From: Mesodorylaimus sp. YZB2_4
Taxonomy: Eukaryota > Nematoda > Enoplea > Dorylaimida > Dorylaimidae
Assembly: GCA_030248295.1 (NCBI GenBank)
Contig: JASANH010000972.1
Span: forward strand, 48,078-112,077
Direction of reading: 5' to 3'
Length of the DNA: 64,000 nucleotides
Below the pieces are notes generated by a model. It was not told the DNA's origin, searched no databases, and saw only the letters and a list, made by a program, of their open reading frames with translations. Of the stretch, positions 1 to 10,262 are shown piece by piece. Both the position numbers and the translations under genes were made by a program. Each line of letters starts with the position of its first letter. The stretch's first letter is position 1.

Positions 1-1729
1 GCCTGTTTTTGAGCTGAACGAGTAATAAAATATTGTCGGGTATAGGCTTTTGACTTTTAGCGTTAAGCCCAGAACAAGTTTTGTTGATGATGTCAGACCT
101 ACTATGAAGCAGATTGTGGTCTTTTAGAATATTTGCTGGCGCTAAGCATAGATATTCACATGTCTGTATAAATCTTCGTTATTATGATTGAATATGCTTT
201 TGCCATATCCCTGTCCAGGAAGTTGCCCAAAATCGTACAGACACTACCGATAGAATACATCCTGAGCTTTTTGACCTTCGATCTGTACGTGGCAGCATGC
301 GTGTCATTTCTGGTGATGCGGAAAAGGACCTAGCCAAATAACGCTGTCAAGCAGGCTGCTGGCAGTGTTCTCGGTGGCGAGCGAACAATCTAGTCGAATC
401 GGAGGAAGAACGAATTGTTGGCAAGATCATCATCCATCAAGGTCGAGAGAGCGCTAATCAAGTCGTCGATAATAGTAAGTAATTGGTGGCGTGATCTTAA
501 TTGCTGCAATCGCAATCTGTCTAACGTGACGTGAAGCGTCAGAAACTTGGGTGCCAGTTTCGACTAGCTGTGATCTGAACTTCGCCATGACTAAGGCGCG
601 TAGTTGCACTGAGATGTATACTTGCATATATTTTGTATGGGTCCAGGTAGCCGCGTTCGTAACCCTCGTGCCTGGTAGGGCATGGCGAGTTCCCCTGGCT
701 GGGAAGCGTCAACCTCTCGGGTTGATGTTTCAGCCGTAAGTATAGTCGCAAGACTTGCCTGCCCCTGCTGCCAGCTTGAGTTTTTGTCTCGCCGACTTCT
801 GTTGACCACCTCCCTCTTACGCGTGCCAAACTTGGTTACACGATCGCATTACCGCCGTTAGTATCGATACTAATAACTTCTCCAGTGCGGTTTTGGGTTA
901 AAAAAGCTGCAGTAGAGAGAAACTACTTACCAGTCGATAACAAACAGTGCCAGTGGGTAGTGCGTAGGTGCTGCGCTGCGCCAGTGCTAGAACCTGCTTA
1001 TATTCTCGTAGAATAACCTTTGCGGTTGCATGATCATAATCGGTGCGTAAGCAAAGAGATGTGACCTGGCAAGTATGCAAACTACCAATGTCTTTATATC
1101 ACAGCGATTCGTGATTTTTTCGTGATACCGTTATTATAGTACTCGTACAAGGGCGCACTTTTCTACCTGTGCCCCGCACTCAGGCACTCATCGTCGACAC
1201 GGCTGACGATAAGTAGTGCGATTGCGTGTACCAAGTATCCGTACTGGTATCGCACGCGTCGCAGCTCCAAACTCGCGTCATTCGAACTATAGAGATCTCT
1301 GCCAGCTTCTACAGCATGCCATCCCGCCATCGAATATCTCATTGAAAGCTTGGACACCAGGTACATATAATGCGGAAATCGCGTAGGCACGCGCTCACTT
1401 AGTCAGGTGTAGTGCGCTCGGGGCTCTCTAAGGCCCTGATTATAGTCTGGTACAAACGCGCCTAATTGTGGAATGGCTCGGGACTGTTCTAGAATTTAGG
1501 ACGCCCCGTAAACTTATTGTGAGACTGCGCTCAAATCCCTGCACACGAAAGCGGGAGCTTGAAAATTTTTTTATCGAGATTCCACTAAATTCTCTTTCCT
1601 TCTTTCACTGCCAGAATACTGACCAGGTGCAAGAAGTTCTGACCCGACCCTAAAAGATTTCCTGATCTTGACCCTGAGTTCGACCTTGAGGTCATTTCTG
1701 ACCCGTTTGACCGAGCAATTTGTTTACAG
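1..1729. other. Upstream stretch without a convincing gene
   Basis: I see no coding exon with family resemblance here. The short open frames lack signal peptides, domains or consistent splice sites. The only recognisable content is the dispersed repeat around 651-745. The last bases form the acceptor that leads into the Ly6-like gene. Confidence 0.5.
651..745 (+). repeat. Dispersed repeat, copy 1 (inverted mate at 14876-14985)
   Basis: This block matches the reverse complement of about 14876-14985. Shared stretches include GTGCCTGGYAGGSCATGGCG, then CTCGGGTT and TGTTTCAGCCG, followed by GTCGCAAGAC. The mate carries an extra 14-16 base insert after GGCGAG. The similarity continues in one translated frame, so this may be a fragment of a LINE or SINE body, but the family is not identifiable. 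Confidence 0.7.
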
Positions 1730-1736
1730 GGTCACC

Positions 1737-2538
1737 ATGAATTTCATTGGCAACAAGTCGACTTATTTTTTCATTATTGGAGCCTTCGGCTATCTCTCAA
1801 GTAAATTTCCTATGTTTGGCCGCAGTGCCATTGGTCAGAGGACTCTGCTTTTTCTAATAATATTTTCCGTATTCTTATCAAGTGATCGACATTTAATTGT
1901 TGATCTCAGGCGTTAGCGTAGTCAGTGGAATAAACTGTTACAAGTGTAGTGCTAAGCCAGGAGAAGCAAGAGGCAACTGCAAAGACGATAAAGTCGAATG
2001 CGACATAGCAGGTGGGAATGCGTGCTTTTGGCATAATTGCCCTGATTTTCCAAGTGAGTGTTGGCTCGTTATTTCTCTGATATAGTGATGCAAAAAATTT
2101 TTTTTTCACCCCTCGATCGACCCTGCGAAGAAGACACCAAATCGCTGAGACCTTGAAATGCTGTTAGCAACACTGCCACCAAAACTTGTCTCATGCAGCT
2201 TGCTGTACCTTGTTTGCGTTCATGCTCATGATTATCTCACATACACAAACACAGGTCCCAGCACTTATGGGTTGACTTTTGATGCTGCTTGTTTTTGTGT
2301 TGCAGAAAACATGTCTTCGTCTGGAAAGGGCTGCATGCCTTACGACTCCAATATGGTACAAAATAAATGGTCTCCCGCGGTGATGACATTCGAACTCAAG
2401 ACCGGTGGTTTCGTCAATGTTCCTAACTGCGAGTTGTATTTGTGCAAGACAGAACTTTGCAATGAGGGGAGCAAAGATGTGGCAATGTGGTTTCAGCTGC
2501 CCATAGTTTTTGCCATATTTACTATGTTTCTGCAGTGA
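1737..2538 (+). CDS. Secreted or GPI-anchored Ly6/uPAR-like protein, three exons
   Basis: Exons are 1737-1800, 1910-2053 and 2306-2538. The introns 1801-1909 and 2054-2305 both run GT..AG, with acceptors GATCTCAG and TGTGTTGCAG, and all three exons join in one frame (about 146 residues). Exon 1 encodes a hydrophobic signal peptide. The mature part opens with GINCYKC and ends with the LU-type CKTELCN motif, so it fits the disulfide-rich three-finger Ly6/uPAR fold. A hydrophobic C-terminal tail (LPIVFAIFTMFLQ) suggests a GPI-anchor signal. The acceptor TTTGTTTACAG lies 7 bases before the ATG, as expected for a trans-spliced 5' end. Family membership is inferred from cysteine pattern and architecture; the ligand is unknown. 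Confidence 0.85.
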
Positions 2539-2907
2539 AATTATAAGGGCCACAAGTTCTAAAATTTATTTGGTTGCTTCCTTGGTTTCTGGGTGCATGC
2601 TTACTTGTAGTCTGATTTGTGTGGGAATTTCTATTATTTGATCACGCCATATAAAATTATATTTGCGGGAAAACCTTCACAGGCTGGACCCGATTATCTT
2701 ATTCGCTTGTCGTAAGAAATAGGCGCGCCGAAAATCGGAAAAAACGTTTAAACGCTTTCCCATCCGCGAAATATGTATCCAGGGTCCGCGCAAAACCAAC
2801 ATGGGACAAGATTTTTCGACTTGTGAGCACTGAATATCTTGAAAATTCACTTCAACAAGAATGTGCACAGGCAAAAATTTGCAAACACGCTAGTGTTTGT
2901 GAGACTA

Positions 2908-2970
2908 GGCTTTGCTAGTAAAGCTTTGGATGGGAGACCGCCTGGAAACTCCCAGTGTTGTACCTTTTTT
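2908..2970 (+). pseudogene. 5S rRNA 3'-half fragment
   Basis: The core GGATGGGAGACCGCCTGG is the conserved 3' half of eukaryotic 5S rRNA (loop E and helix IV region). It is followed by a degenerate 3' stem (TGTTGTACC) and a T6 run like a pol III terminator. The 5' half, with the usual GCCCGATCTCGTCTGATC block, is not upstream. This is therefore a truncated copy or the head of a 5S-derived retroposed repeat, not a working gene. Confidence 0.7.
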
Positions 2971-5161
2971 CGCATGCAGGCAGTTTTGCACTCAATAAGA
3001 ATACAAGGGTGTTCAGATCTTCATTTTGCTTGCCCTCAAACGGGGTCATCGGGCTTACTTCAACGCTCACTCATTTTCGGTGATCTTTTTATGATGGACT
3101 CGCTTTATCTATTCTCACGTTTAGCTGCTGCTGATTATTGTGATTTGAAGTATATGCATATTGCTTGGGAGCCGCTAAGTCAGGGTCAGGTCAGACGGGA
3201 AAACCCCTCTGACACCCTGGGAGGAAAGTTTTCTGATTTTGACTTTGATTTCCATCAGACACAAAATGCTGACCGTGATCTGCACCGACAATAAATCTTC
3301 ACTGTGCTTTCAGTTCACCAAGAAAATTTTTAATATAGCTGATAGTTTCCTGCGAATGAAGACGGTGAGCCTCGTAGAGACTTTCTCCGTTCAAGAGCAA
3401 CGCCTGCAGTGAGAAAACGTGGAAATTAACTCTGTAACTTCGTACTAAATTTTGAGTAGCTCGAAATAACGCAATATCCTCCTTGGGTTTATTGAGGTTT
3501 AGCCAAATGTGGTGTGCCCAATTAAAAGTTCACGGAATCAGTCATGCACGAACCATGTTTTTTCTTTAAATAGAAATGTATTTTTAAGCTCTTTTCATTG
3601 TAATGCTGAAATCTGAATATAAATTCGAGTGGAGACGCGCATATTTTTTCCTGCGCGCAAAACTTGGAATGTTCCGCTAAAAACCTTTCTATTAGCAATT
3701 TCTCCATTTGGGGAAGCAATTGATCTCATTAGGGGCAACATAGCGTGATCTGGCTATGCTATCAGTTTACTCATACAAGAAAATCTCACAGCCAGCAGAT
3801 TCCTGCACAGGAAGGTGAGGTTTGATAATTTCTTATCCCAGGGTTCCATTGAATTTACTTCATATCACGGCCAAAAAACTCTGACCGCATGCGAAAAATT
3901 TTCTGAGCTGCCTTTGACCGTGACCCTGAATTTTCAAGGGGCTGTTCGATTAGAGTTTTGACAGATTTCTGACCTTGATCTTGAGGTCATTTCTAGCACA
4001 AAAACACGCTGATGTTTCGCTGATTGTTGAAAGAGCAGTGGGGCAAAGCCGCTATCTCCAAGTCACCTTAAAAAAAGCGTTTTTGCAAAACATTTCGCAA
4101 AAATCGAATTTGCAGAAAAAAGCACTGTCGCATCACTATCAACAATCCTGGGTCATTAAGGAGGGCGGGCAGAAATTGAAGCTTCTGGCTCCTCAGTCTG
4201 ACCCTTCCATAAGTCTGAAATAACTGGTGCGCAGTAGTTTGTTGCGAACAAAAAAGCAACAGTAGCACGGGGGGATAACCTTGAAGAAAGTGGGAGTGCT
4301 GTGATATACAGCCCGCAAAGAAGCTGAGAATAGAATAGTTCCCACCTATTCTTTGTCAATGTTACTGAAAATCGTTGCGGTTACAGTACTCTGCTCTCCT
4401 GTGCATCACAGGCACAAGCGTGCGAAGTGCGTGCAATTCAACTTTCTCCGAAAATTTGACTTTCGCATTTTTAAAAAACATAACACGGAGCTGAGCAAAA
4501 TGAAGCATACCAACTTTATTTTACACGGGGACTGCATATCACAGCACTCTTTCTCGTTGTTTCAGTCCACACTGAGCTGATGTCTTACTTCACCCATGCA
4601 TCTGGGCTGATCATTTCAAACAATGCGTAAATATGCCTCGCTAGTCACATGAGAATAGAATTGCTTAAAGAATGTTCTGGGAGTGGCTTTACGAGGCGTT
4701 GTATTTTCGTTTTTGTCTACCTTTGAATTCAAAGTCTTTGCCATAAACAGACCAAAACTGGTCTTCCTCATTGATGCCTTAAACAATTTTTATGAACTAC
4801 AGTAGCTGTTTACGAATTTGAGAAAAGTTGTGAATGGAGTCTCCTGGGTTTTGTTCAAAATGAAGGGAACCTCAGGTTTGTTCAGAATGGAATGCGAGCG
4901 TGTTCATCTTTTGGTAAAATATAAAAGATCCACACCAGGAAAAAGCTAATTATTGTTGAATACTGTCGCGACACTGTCTGATTCGACAATACTAAATTCG
5001 TAAGTGAACTTTTTTCGAGCGAAATTGTAGACAGTGAGGGGGAATCCTGTCTGCGAAGCCTAAAAGAAGGCTGCAGCTTCTGAAACTACATTTTTTGGCC
5101 TTGGCTATGGGAATATTCTCAGACCCCTCCACAGCTCCCCATTAATTTCGTATCGCTTTAG
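2971..5161. other. Intergenic stretch, no recognised gene
   Basis: A+T-rich sequence with short open frames only. No domain, signal peptide or coherent splice pattern was found. It ends at the acceptor CGCTTTAG (AG at 5160-5161) that precedes the next gene. Confidence 0.5.
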
Positions 5162-5175
5162 GTTTTTATCTGAAA

Positions 5176-5451
5176 ATGACTCGCATCACGTTGATTATCC
5201 TTGCCGCAATCATCAGCATTGAGACGACACAAATCGATGCCGATTGCAGACTCTTCATTTTCGATTCTGAAATGCATTTGAAAACCGGTGACCAACTTTG
5301 CTGGGGCGCTGGAGAATCGCACATGACATGCGGAGCTGATGGAGATTATACAGAAACATCATGTTCATCTGGTCAGCGCTGCAGTATGACTCAATGGAAG
5401 GCGTCGTGCATTCCTGGTGAGAAGCCTCGTAAACAGATTTTGGACAAGTGA
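5176..5451 (+). CDS. Small secreted cysteine-rich protein, paralogue 1
   Basis: A 91-residue single-exon protein. Residues 1 to about 22 form a signal peptide (LTLIILAAIISI-like core) cleaved near DADC. The mature part has six cysteines and shares its layout with the protein at 8826-9083: DADC, then KTGxQxCxG, then SxMTC-x-xDGDYxET-x-C, then SGQRC, then a final C. The layout C..YxE..C..G..C....C loosely resembles small carbohydrate-binding modules such as CBM19, but this is only a resemblance. The start is supported by the paralogue and by a splice acceptor 14 bases upstream. It carries a basic C-terminal tail (GEKPRKQILDK) that paralogue 2 lacks. Function unknown. Confidence 0.8.
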   Translation: MTRITLIILAAIISIETTQIDADCRLFIFDSEMHLKTGDQLCWGAGESHMTCGADGDYTETSCSSGQRCSMTQWKASCIPGEKPRKQILDK

Positions 5452-5939
5452 TTCTTGAAAGGACGAATGTGTCTAATTTTAGGGATGCGCTGCTTTAGAG
5501 TATTTAAAAATTTTTAACTTGGCAAATACTAACAAATATTCTGGCAAATAACACAAGTTTTGGTCGTCCTCTTCTATGTGAGTTTCTTTAGATGTATCCG
5601 CCTTCATTTTTTTTGGTACTCTCATAGAACAGAGTACTGCTGGTGGCTAATAATGGCGTGCCATCATCAACTTCAGTGTAAAATGTGTACCTGACGATGA
5701 GGGATGATGCGTTGGGGACATGTCATGTCATTTACTCTTATCAAGCATTGGGACCAAGAGCAAGATTGGTGAGCAAAAGCATTCGCAGCAAGTGAATATA
5801 TCATTTGCATGCATTAGCATTTGCTGGTCTGGATCTGGGTCGAGGGTACAATATGCAAAGAGGGAACGTTTGAACTGGCAGCAGGCAAATCAACTCATGA
5901 TTGCTCCATTGCGTAAACATTAGCTGCACTGTAGGTTCA

Positions 5940-6312
5940 CCTAAAACAGTCGTGTCTCAAGCAATTTCCGCCTCAGGCCGACGGCGCATGACGAGAGGAA
6001 AAAACCAATGCGCTCGCTATTCAGGTTTTCTTTGGACTAACCTGTACTGTAGGTGATCAGATAGACATCACTTTGTGTGGTGTAATCGTAAGGCATATGC
6101 GCAAGTGACTAAACATGCTGGCGTGATTGAGAACAGTTTAATGGGTTGATAAAAAGTGCAAACTGAAGACATTTCCCATTCCTTTCACGGAAATGTTTTG
6201 AAAAGACTGCTTACCTACACGTAACTAAGTCCAAAGAAAACCTGGTAAGCGCACTGGCTCTTTCCTTCCACCATGCGCCGTTGGCCTCAGGCGGAATTTG
6301 TGATTTTAGGAG
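5940..6312. mobile_element. MITE-like element with terminal inverted repeats of about 90 bp
   Basis: The left arm (CCTAAAAC..., about 5940-6045) is the imperfect reverse complement of the right arm (about 6205-6312). Shared blocks include ATTCCGCCTSAGGCC, ACGGCGCATG, AGTGCGC/ATGCGC and AGGTTTTCTTTGGACT. The interior has no coding potential. No clear target duplication is visible. The superfamily is not assignable. Confidence 0.8.
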
Positions 6313-6668
6313 AAAACCTAGGTAAAAGCAAGGTCGTTAGAAGAGGAAACTAATGAGAGTAGATCCATTCTGTACCCTTTTCCAGGAACCTGGTGACAGC
6401 TCATGACCATTCCTTACCACATCACCAAGCTATGAAATGTCAAAAGTGGACACCTTGTCTCGAGTCGAACACTCGCAGGTAGCTGCGAACCTGAAAAGGA
6501 AACAGATGCCTCCCACCCCGCACGAATAACCTCAGAACTAAGAAGCGTAGGTTACAGCATGTTCTGTAGCCGCAACACACACTCCATTCGCAGTAGGCAC
6601 CCATTCTTCCCCGAGGAAAGTGAGAGGTAGGTCTACACGAGGGTAGGGAAATGAAAACAGAATGTCCT

Positions 6669-6684
6669 GGGGGGGGGGGGGGGG
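6669..6684 (+). repeat. Poly-G run (16 G)
   Basis: An uninterrupted run of 16 G lies just upstream of the SINE. A run this long is prone to length error in the assembly. Confidence 0.9.
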
Positions 6685-6707
6685 ATTGAATTTGCAAGTG
6701 CTTATAG

Positions 6708-7070
6708 AAGCGGGCAGCGTGGTGCAACGGATTGACATTCATCTCTCCGTATTGCTTGGGAGCGACTCATCCTGGGCTCGATCACCGGTGATGGAGATTG
6801 GTTTGCGAACCATAAAACTTCGCTGACCGCCAAACCGAGGGTGACTCACCTGGTGCCACCGTGGTGCTCCGAGTGGAGAGATGAAAGCCATACGAGGAGA
6901 CAGACTCGGCTGTCCAGCACCGACAGGGTCCACAGCCCGCCCGCTATAGTCCGACGAAGTCGATGTCCTGTCCAGGATGCCCTCGCGTGGAGGTGCTCTT
7001 AGTAGAGACACGCAGAGGGCCGCTGCTGTGAGTGCTGGTCCCCACAAAAGCCGTGTCAGCAAAGGCTAGC
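6708..7070 (+). mobile_element. tRNA-type SINE, family 1, copy 1
   Basis: The head carries a box A-like GTGGTGCAACGG (about 6720) and a box B-like GGGCTCGATCACC (about 6774). A body of about 280 bp follows, containing GGTGCTCCGAGTGGAGAGA and CCAGGATGCCCTCG. The same order of blocks occurs at 62465-62826, and a diverged inverted fragment occurs near 13890-13965. Three copies in 64 kb and internal pol III promoter boxes support a SINE family. Confidence 0.8.
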
Positions 7071-8820
7071 GCGGACACGGTGCCTAAAGTTTCTCCACGC
7101 TGATATACCCGCAACAGATTGATAAATTCTTCATGTCTAAATTATACGATGGACTCTCATGAGCAGTTATAACAACAGTACATTAAAAAGTGCATTGTGT
7201 ATTTTAAGTCGAGTCGGATCAAATTAGTTGTCATTGCAGTTTTCCTGCCAAAAGTTACATATCTCAGCTCTTAGGCGATCCGACAGACGACAGAACATCT
7301 ATGAGCTAAGACTCTGAGCGCTAAACACTTTTTCTCATGGTCATCCCCTCCCCTCCCATGGGGACTGACCATGAGAAAAAAATTTTGCTGAGTTGAGTAA
7401 CCATAAAATATTGTCTATACGTGTCGTGTGTTTTCCGAGCATGTGTTACCTGTGGTCCTTTCCCTATTCGGCTATGACCGACTGCTGGATAATTTGAGGA
7501 TATGTTGACAAGCGTCGGGTCACAAGCGCCAGGCTCGCAATTCATCCCTGAGTTCTGAATCTTGCAGCGCCCCATTGCTGCAAGAAAGTCTCGCGAAGCA
7601 GCGCATTAAAATTTTTAAGATACTAACTTTAACATTTTTTTACTTCACGCAATGAGATTGAGAAAACTTCATCGTAAAAAGTTCGTCAATCATAATTTTA
7701 GGTAATTTTTTAATCCGAAAAAAGTTCCATGGTCCTGATACATTGAAATACAGATGGCGTGAGGTTAGGGAAACGAAATTAGGCCAGACGCAGCTACTCG
7801 TATTTCACATCCAACCAGAGAGGCACCTGTAATTTCCTGACTGGCCAGCGGCCAGGTGACTCCACCCAAACACCTGAATCGCGCACAACTCGACTGCACT
7901 TGGATGGATGGCTGAGGAATGTGTAGTTGCAGTATGTCGCCGCAGAATGTTCTGGAAGAGTCTATCAAATGATGAAATCATCGACTAAACTGACTTTGAT
8001 GAAAATGGAGAGGTAGCTTTTTCACTCGCGTCACTTTGCAAGCCTGTCCTGCTCGATTTGTGTTTATGGCATCATGGAAAATGGTGGGCTGCGCCACATG
8101 GTTGCAGAGATCGGGAACTAGTAGCTGCAAAAATGTCTTTTACAAAATGCTCATACAGTGAAAAGTGTGGTTTTCAAGGCCGTAAAAAAAGTTTACATGC
8201 GCATATATCGGATAACAAATTTCCAGAACTCTTTGAAAAACTCCATAAACTTTCTCTGTTCAACAAAATTCATTTAATTACGTAAGGATAACATTTTAGG
8301 TCCATCCGTCGAAACACGAAATTTTTTTCACACAGTCAAGTTCAGAACTTTCTCGAAGAGTCATTCATCCAACCCACATCCTACTTCTCCATTTTACGCT
8401 GCACCCAAGTAAAACTTGATTGGTTGCTCTGGTAAAGGAGGTAAATAGAATATTTTCAAAATTTGCACATAGAACTTACTCGACTTCGGCAACCATGCGA
8501 AGAAAGATTTACATTTTCATGCTCCAATTATTCTGACAGGTGTAGCGTATTTCTATATAAGGTGCACAGAGAAACGCAGGTGGCAGACACTGTTACCGAA
8601 GTCGAGAGACGTACGGCGGACGGAAGGCGATTTTCTGGGCGCGTTTCTCCACTTCATTTTTCGGTTAGTGTGCCATATTTTGAGATTTTTATACGTGCCC
8701 CCCCTCCCTTGCCAATTTTCCTCGAAAAAGGCCTCTGTCAAATACTTACTGATTGCCATCTCACAGATCCCCAAAAAGTTTTTTGTAGTCTTCTAATGCG
8801 AGAACTATTTTTGTCTTTAG
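7071..8820. other. Intergenic stretch, no recognised gene
   Basis: No coding signal was found. Around 7325-7375 there is a short inverted repeat (TTTTTCTCATGGTC / GACCATGAGAAAAA). An open frame runs from 8463 into the next gene, but the gene itself starts after the acceptor at 8819-8820. Confidence 0.5.
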
Positions 8821-8825
8821 GAAAT

Positions 8826-9083
8826 ATGGCCTGCTCAAAAATCTCATTCCTCGCCCTCGCTGCTGTAGTTTGCCTACAAATACTAAAAGTCGATGCCGAT
8901 TGCAACCTAATAATAGGAGGAGAAGAAATCGAGGTGAAAACTGGCCACCAAGTGTGTTTTGGAAAAGGTCTCTCGTTCATGACTTGTCAAGATGACGGCG
9001 ACTACAAGGAGACCCAATGCCCTCCCGGCCATAAATGCGCATTGAGTGAATCTGAAAGCGCAATATGCGTCCTCAGTGATTAG
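8826..9083 (+). CDS. Small secreted cysteine-rich protein, paralogue 2
   Basis: An 85-residue protein with signal peptide MACSKISFLALAAVV, a cleavage region near DADC and six mature cysteines in the same positions as the gene at 5176-5451. The motifs KTGHQVCFGKG, MTCQDDGDYKETQC and PPGHKCAL are shared in order. Upstream codons remain open to 8463, but I choose the ATG at 8826. It aligns with the paralogue's start, gives a clean signal peptide and lies 5 bases after the acceptor TTGTCTTTAG. An AATAAA follows 208 bases after the stop. Function unknown; a role in secretion-based interaction with environment or host is speculation. Confidence 0.85.
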   Translation: MACSKISFLALAAVVCLQILKVDADCNLIIGGEEIEVKTGHQVCFGKGLSFMTCQDDGDYKETQCPPGHKCALSESESAICVLSD

Positions 9084-9290
9084 TTGACCCGCTTTGAACT
9101 GAAAATGTTAATTTTTTGTGTAAAAACGCTGGTCATTGCCTTATTTTAATCGCATACTGGTATGTTCCATGTGCATTTGTTTGAAGTTTTAGATTGCAGA
9201 TTGTTCGGAATAGAATTCGTACCTGTTTATGCTTTGATTGTTCTGATTGGCTCCTGATTTTTGCGATGACGCTGCCCTAAAAGCAACAGC

Positions 9291-9296
9291 AATAAA
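9291..9296 (+). promoter_or_regulatory. Polyadenylation signal AATAAA
   Basis: A canonical AATAAA lies downstream of the paralogue 2 stop codon with no other signal between them. It most likely marks the 3' end of that transcript. Confidence 0.5.
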
Positions 9297-9372
9297 AGTG
9301 CACTCAAATATGGTCTATTGTGTATTTTTGTTGAGAATTGATCTTGTTTTGCGCTGCAGCAAGAATCAAGGA

Positions 9373-9833
9373 CGGTCTAAGGTAACAAGGGAACATCGCC
9401 ATCCTTGAACTTTTAGAGAACGAAAAATTGCAATCTGTTCCTTGGTGCAAAAGAAAGCTCGGTGCAAAATGTTAGTGGCGTCTGGCCAACTGGTCAACAT
9501 AGCTCAGTGCTTAGAGTGCAGTGAAAGTTTTCAATTCTGCTGGATTTTCTGGGTTTTTTTAGGAACCCCGAACCAGAATGATGGAAGCTCAAACTCGAAA
9601 CCCCCAACCCAAAAACTGAGTTTGAAAAGAGCTCCGCATGTTTTCCTCAACGCTTGGCTTCATTACCACACAAAACTTCAGGACTTCAGACGTTGATCAC
9701 TGCTGACAAGTTGGCCAGACGCCTCTAATATTTTGCACCGCACTTTCTTTTGCACCTGAAGCATGTTACAATTTTTCGTTTTCCAAAGTTTGACTTAATT
9801 TGTTGGGGATGTTCCCGTGTGAGAACAATGGCA
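9373..9833. mobile_element. Foldback/MITE element with inverted repeats of about 120 bp
   Basis: The left arm (about 9373-9495) and right arm (about 9693-9833) are reverse complements. Blocks GGGAACATC, ACGAAAAATTG, GGTGCAAAAGAAAG, CGGTGCAAAAT and GGCGTCTGGCCAACT occur in order in each. The interior of about 200 bp lacks coding potential. A partial relative of the inner arm (GGCGTCTGTCCAACTGGTCA) recurs near 21923, so the family has other copies in the window. Confidence 0.85.
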
Positions 9834-10075
9834 GCTGATACCGAATATGTACTGATACTCACAATTCCATGCGGTGACTCGTAACTAGAGATCTTGTATA
9901 TGCAGATAGAGTAACTGTAGCTATTAAGACCTTCGAAATAGAGACCGTGAGGTGCTCCTACAGTGAAAAGACATCAAAGTGAGAAAATAAAAAAAAATTA
10001 CATAACGGTGAGTTCCAAAACAAGTGACGACTAGTGCAATATTTTATATATTTCGTATCGTGAGCAGCCTCCAAT

Positions 10076-10262
10076 TCATTCAATGATTTCATCATTCAAT
10101 GCGCATTTATGGCCAGGAGGGCATTGGGATTCTTTGAAGTCGCCGTCCACGTGACAAGTCATGAAGAGAGAATCCTATTCCAAAGCAAAGCATACTTGGT
10201 GTCCAGTTGTCACTACGATTTCTTCCCCCCCCCCCCCCCATGATTAGCTTGCAGCCGGCACA
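10076..10262 (-). pseudogene. Broken third copy of the small secreted cysteine-rich gene
   Basis: Read on the minus strand, this segment retains the paralogue motifs in order: a C-K-L-I stretch, EEIVVTTGHQVCF, MTC, DGDFKESQCPPGHKCAL and a stop. It is disrupted by an in-frame TAG (10175-10177) after the GHQVC motif. A run of 15 C (10225-10239; G on the coding strand) stands where the intact gene has a short Gly-Gly segment, and it shifts the frame. The signal-peptide part is not recognisable upstream. It lies inverted beyond the MITE, about 1 kb from paralogue 2. Confidence 0.85.

Noticed and set aside
6538..7062. Open frames through the SINE at 6.7-7.1 kb
   Set aside because: The sequence is repeated elsewhere as a non-coding SINE, and the frames are not conserved between copies.
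8463..8825. N-terminal extension of the secreted paralogue 2 (206-residue open frame)
   Set aside because: The extension has no resemblance to paralogue 1, would bury the signal peptide and is cut by a splice acceptor at 8819-8820.
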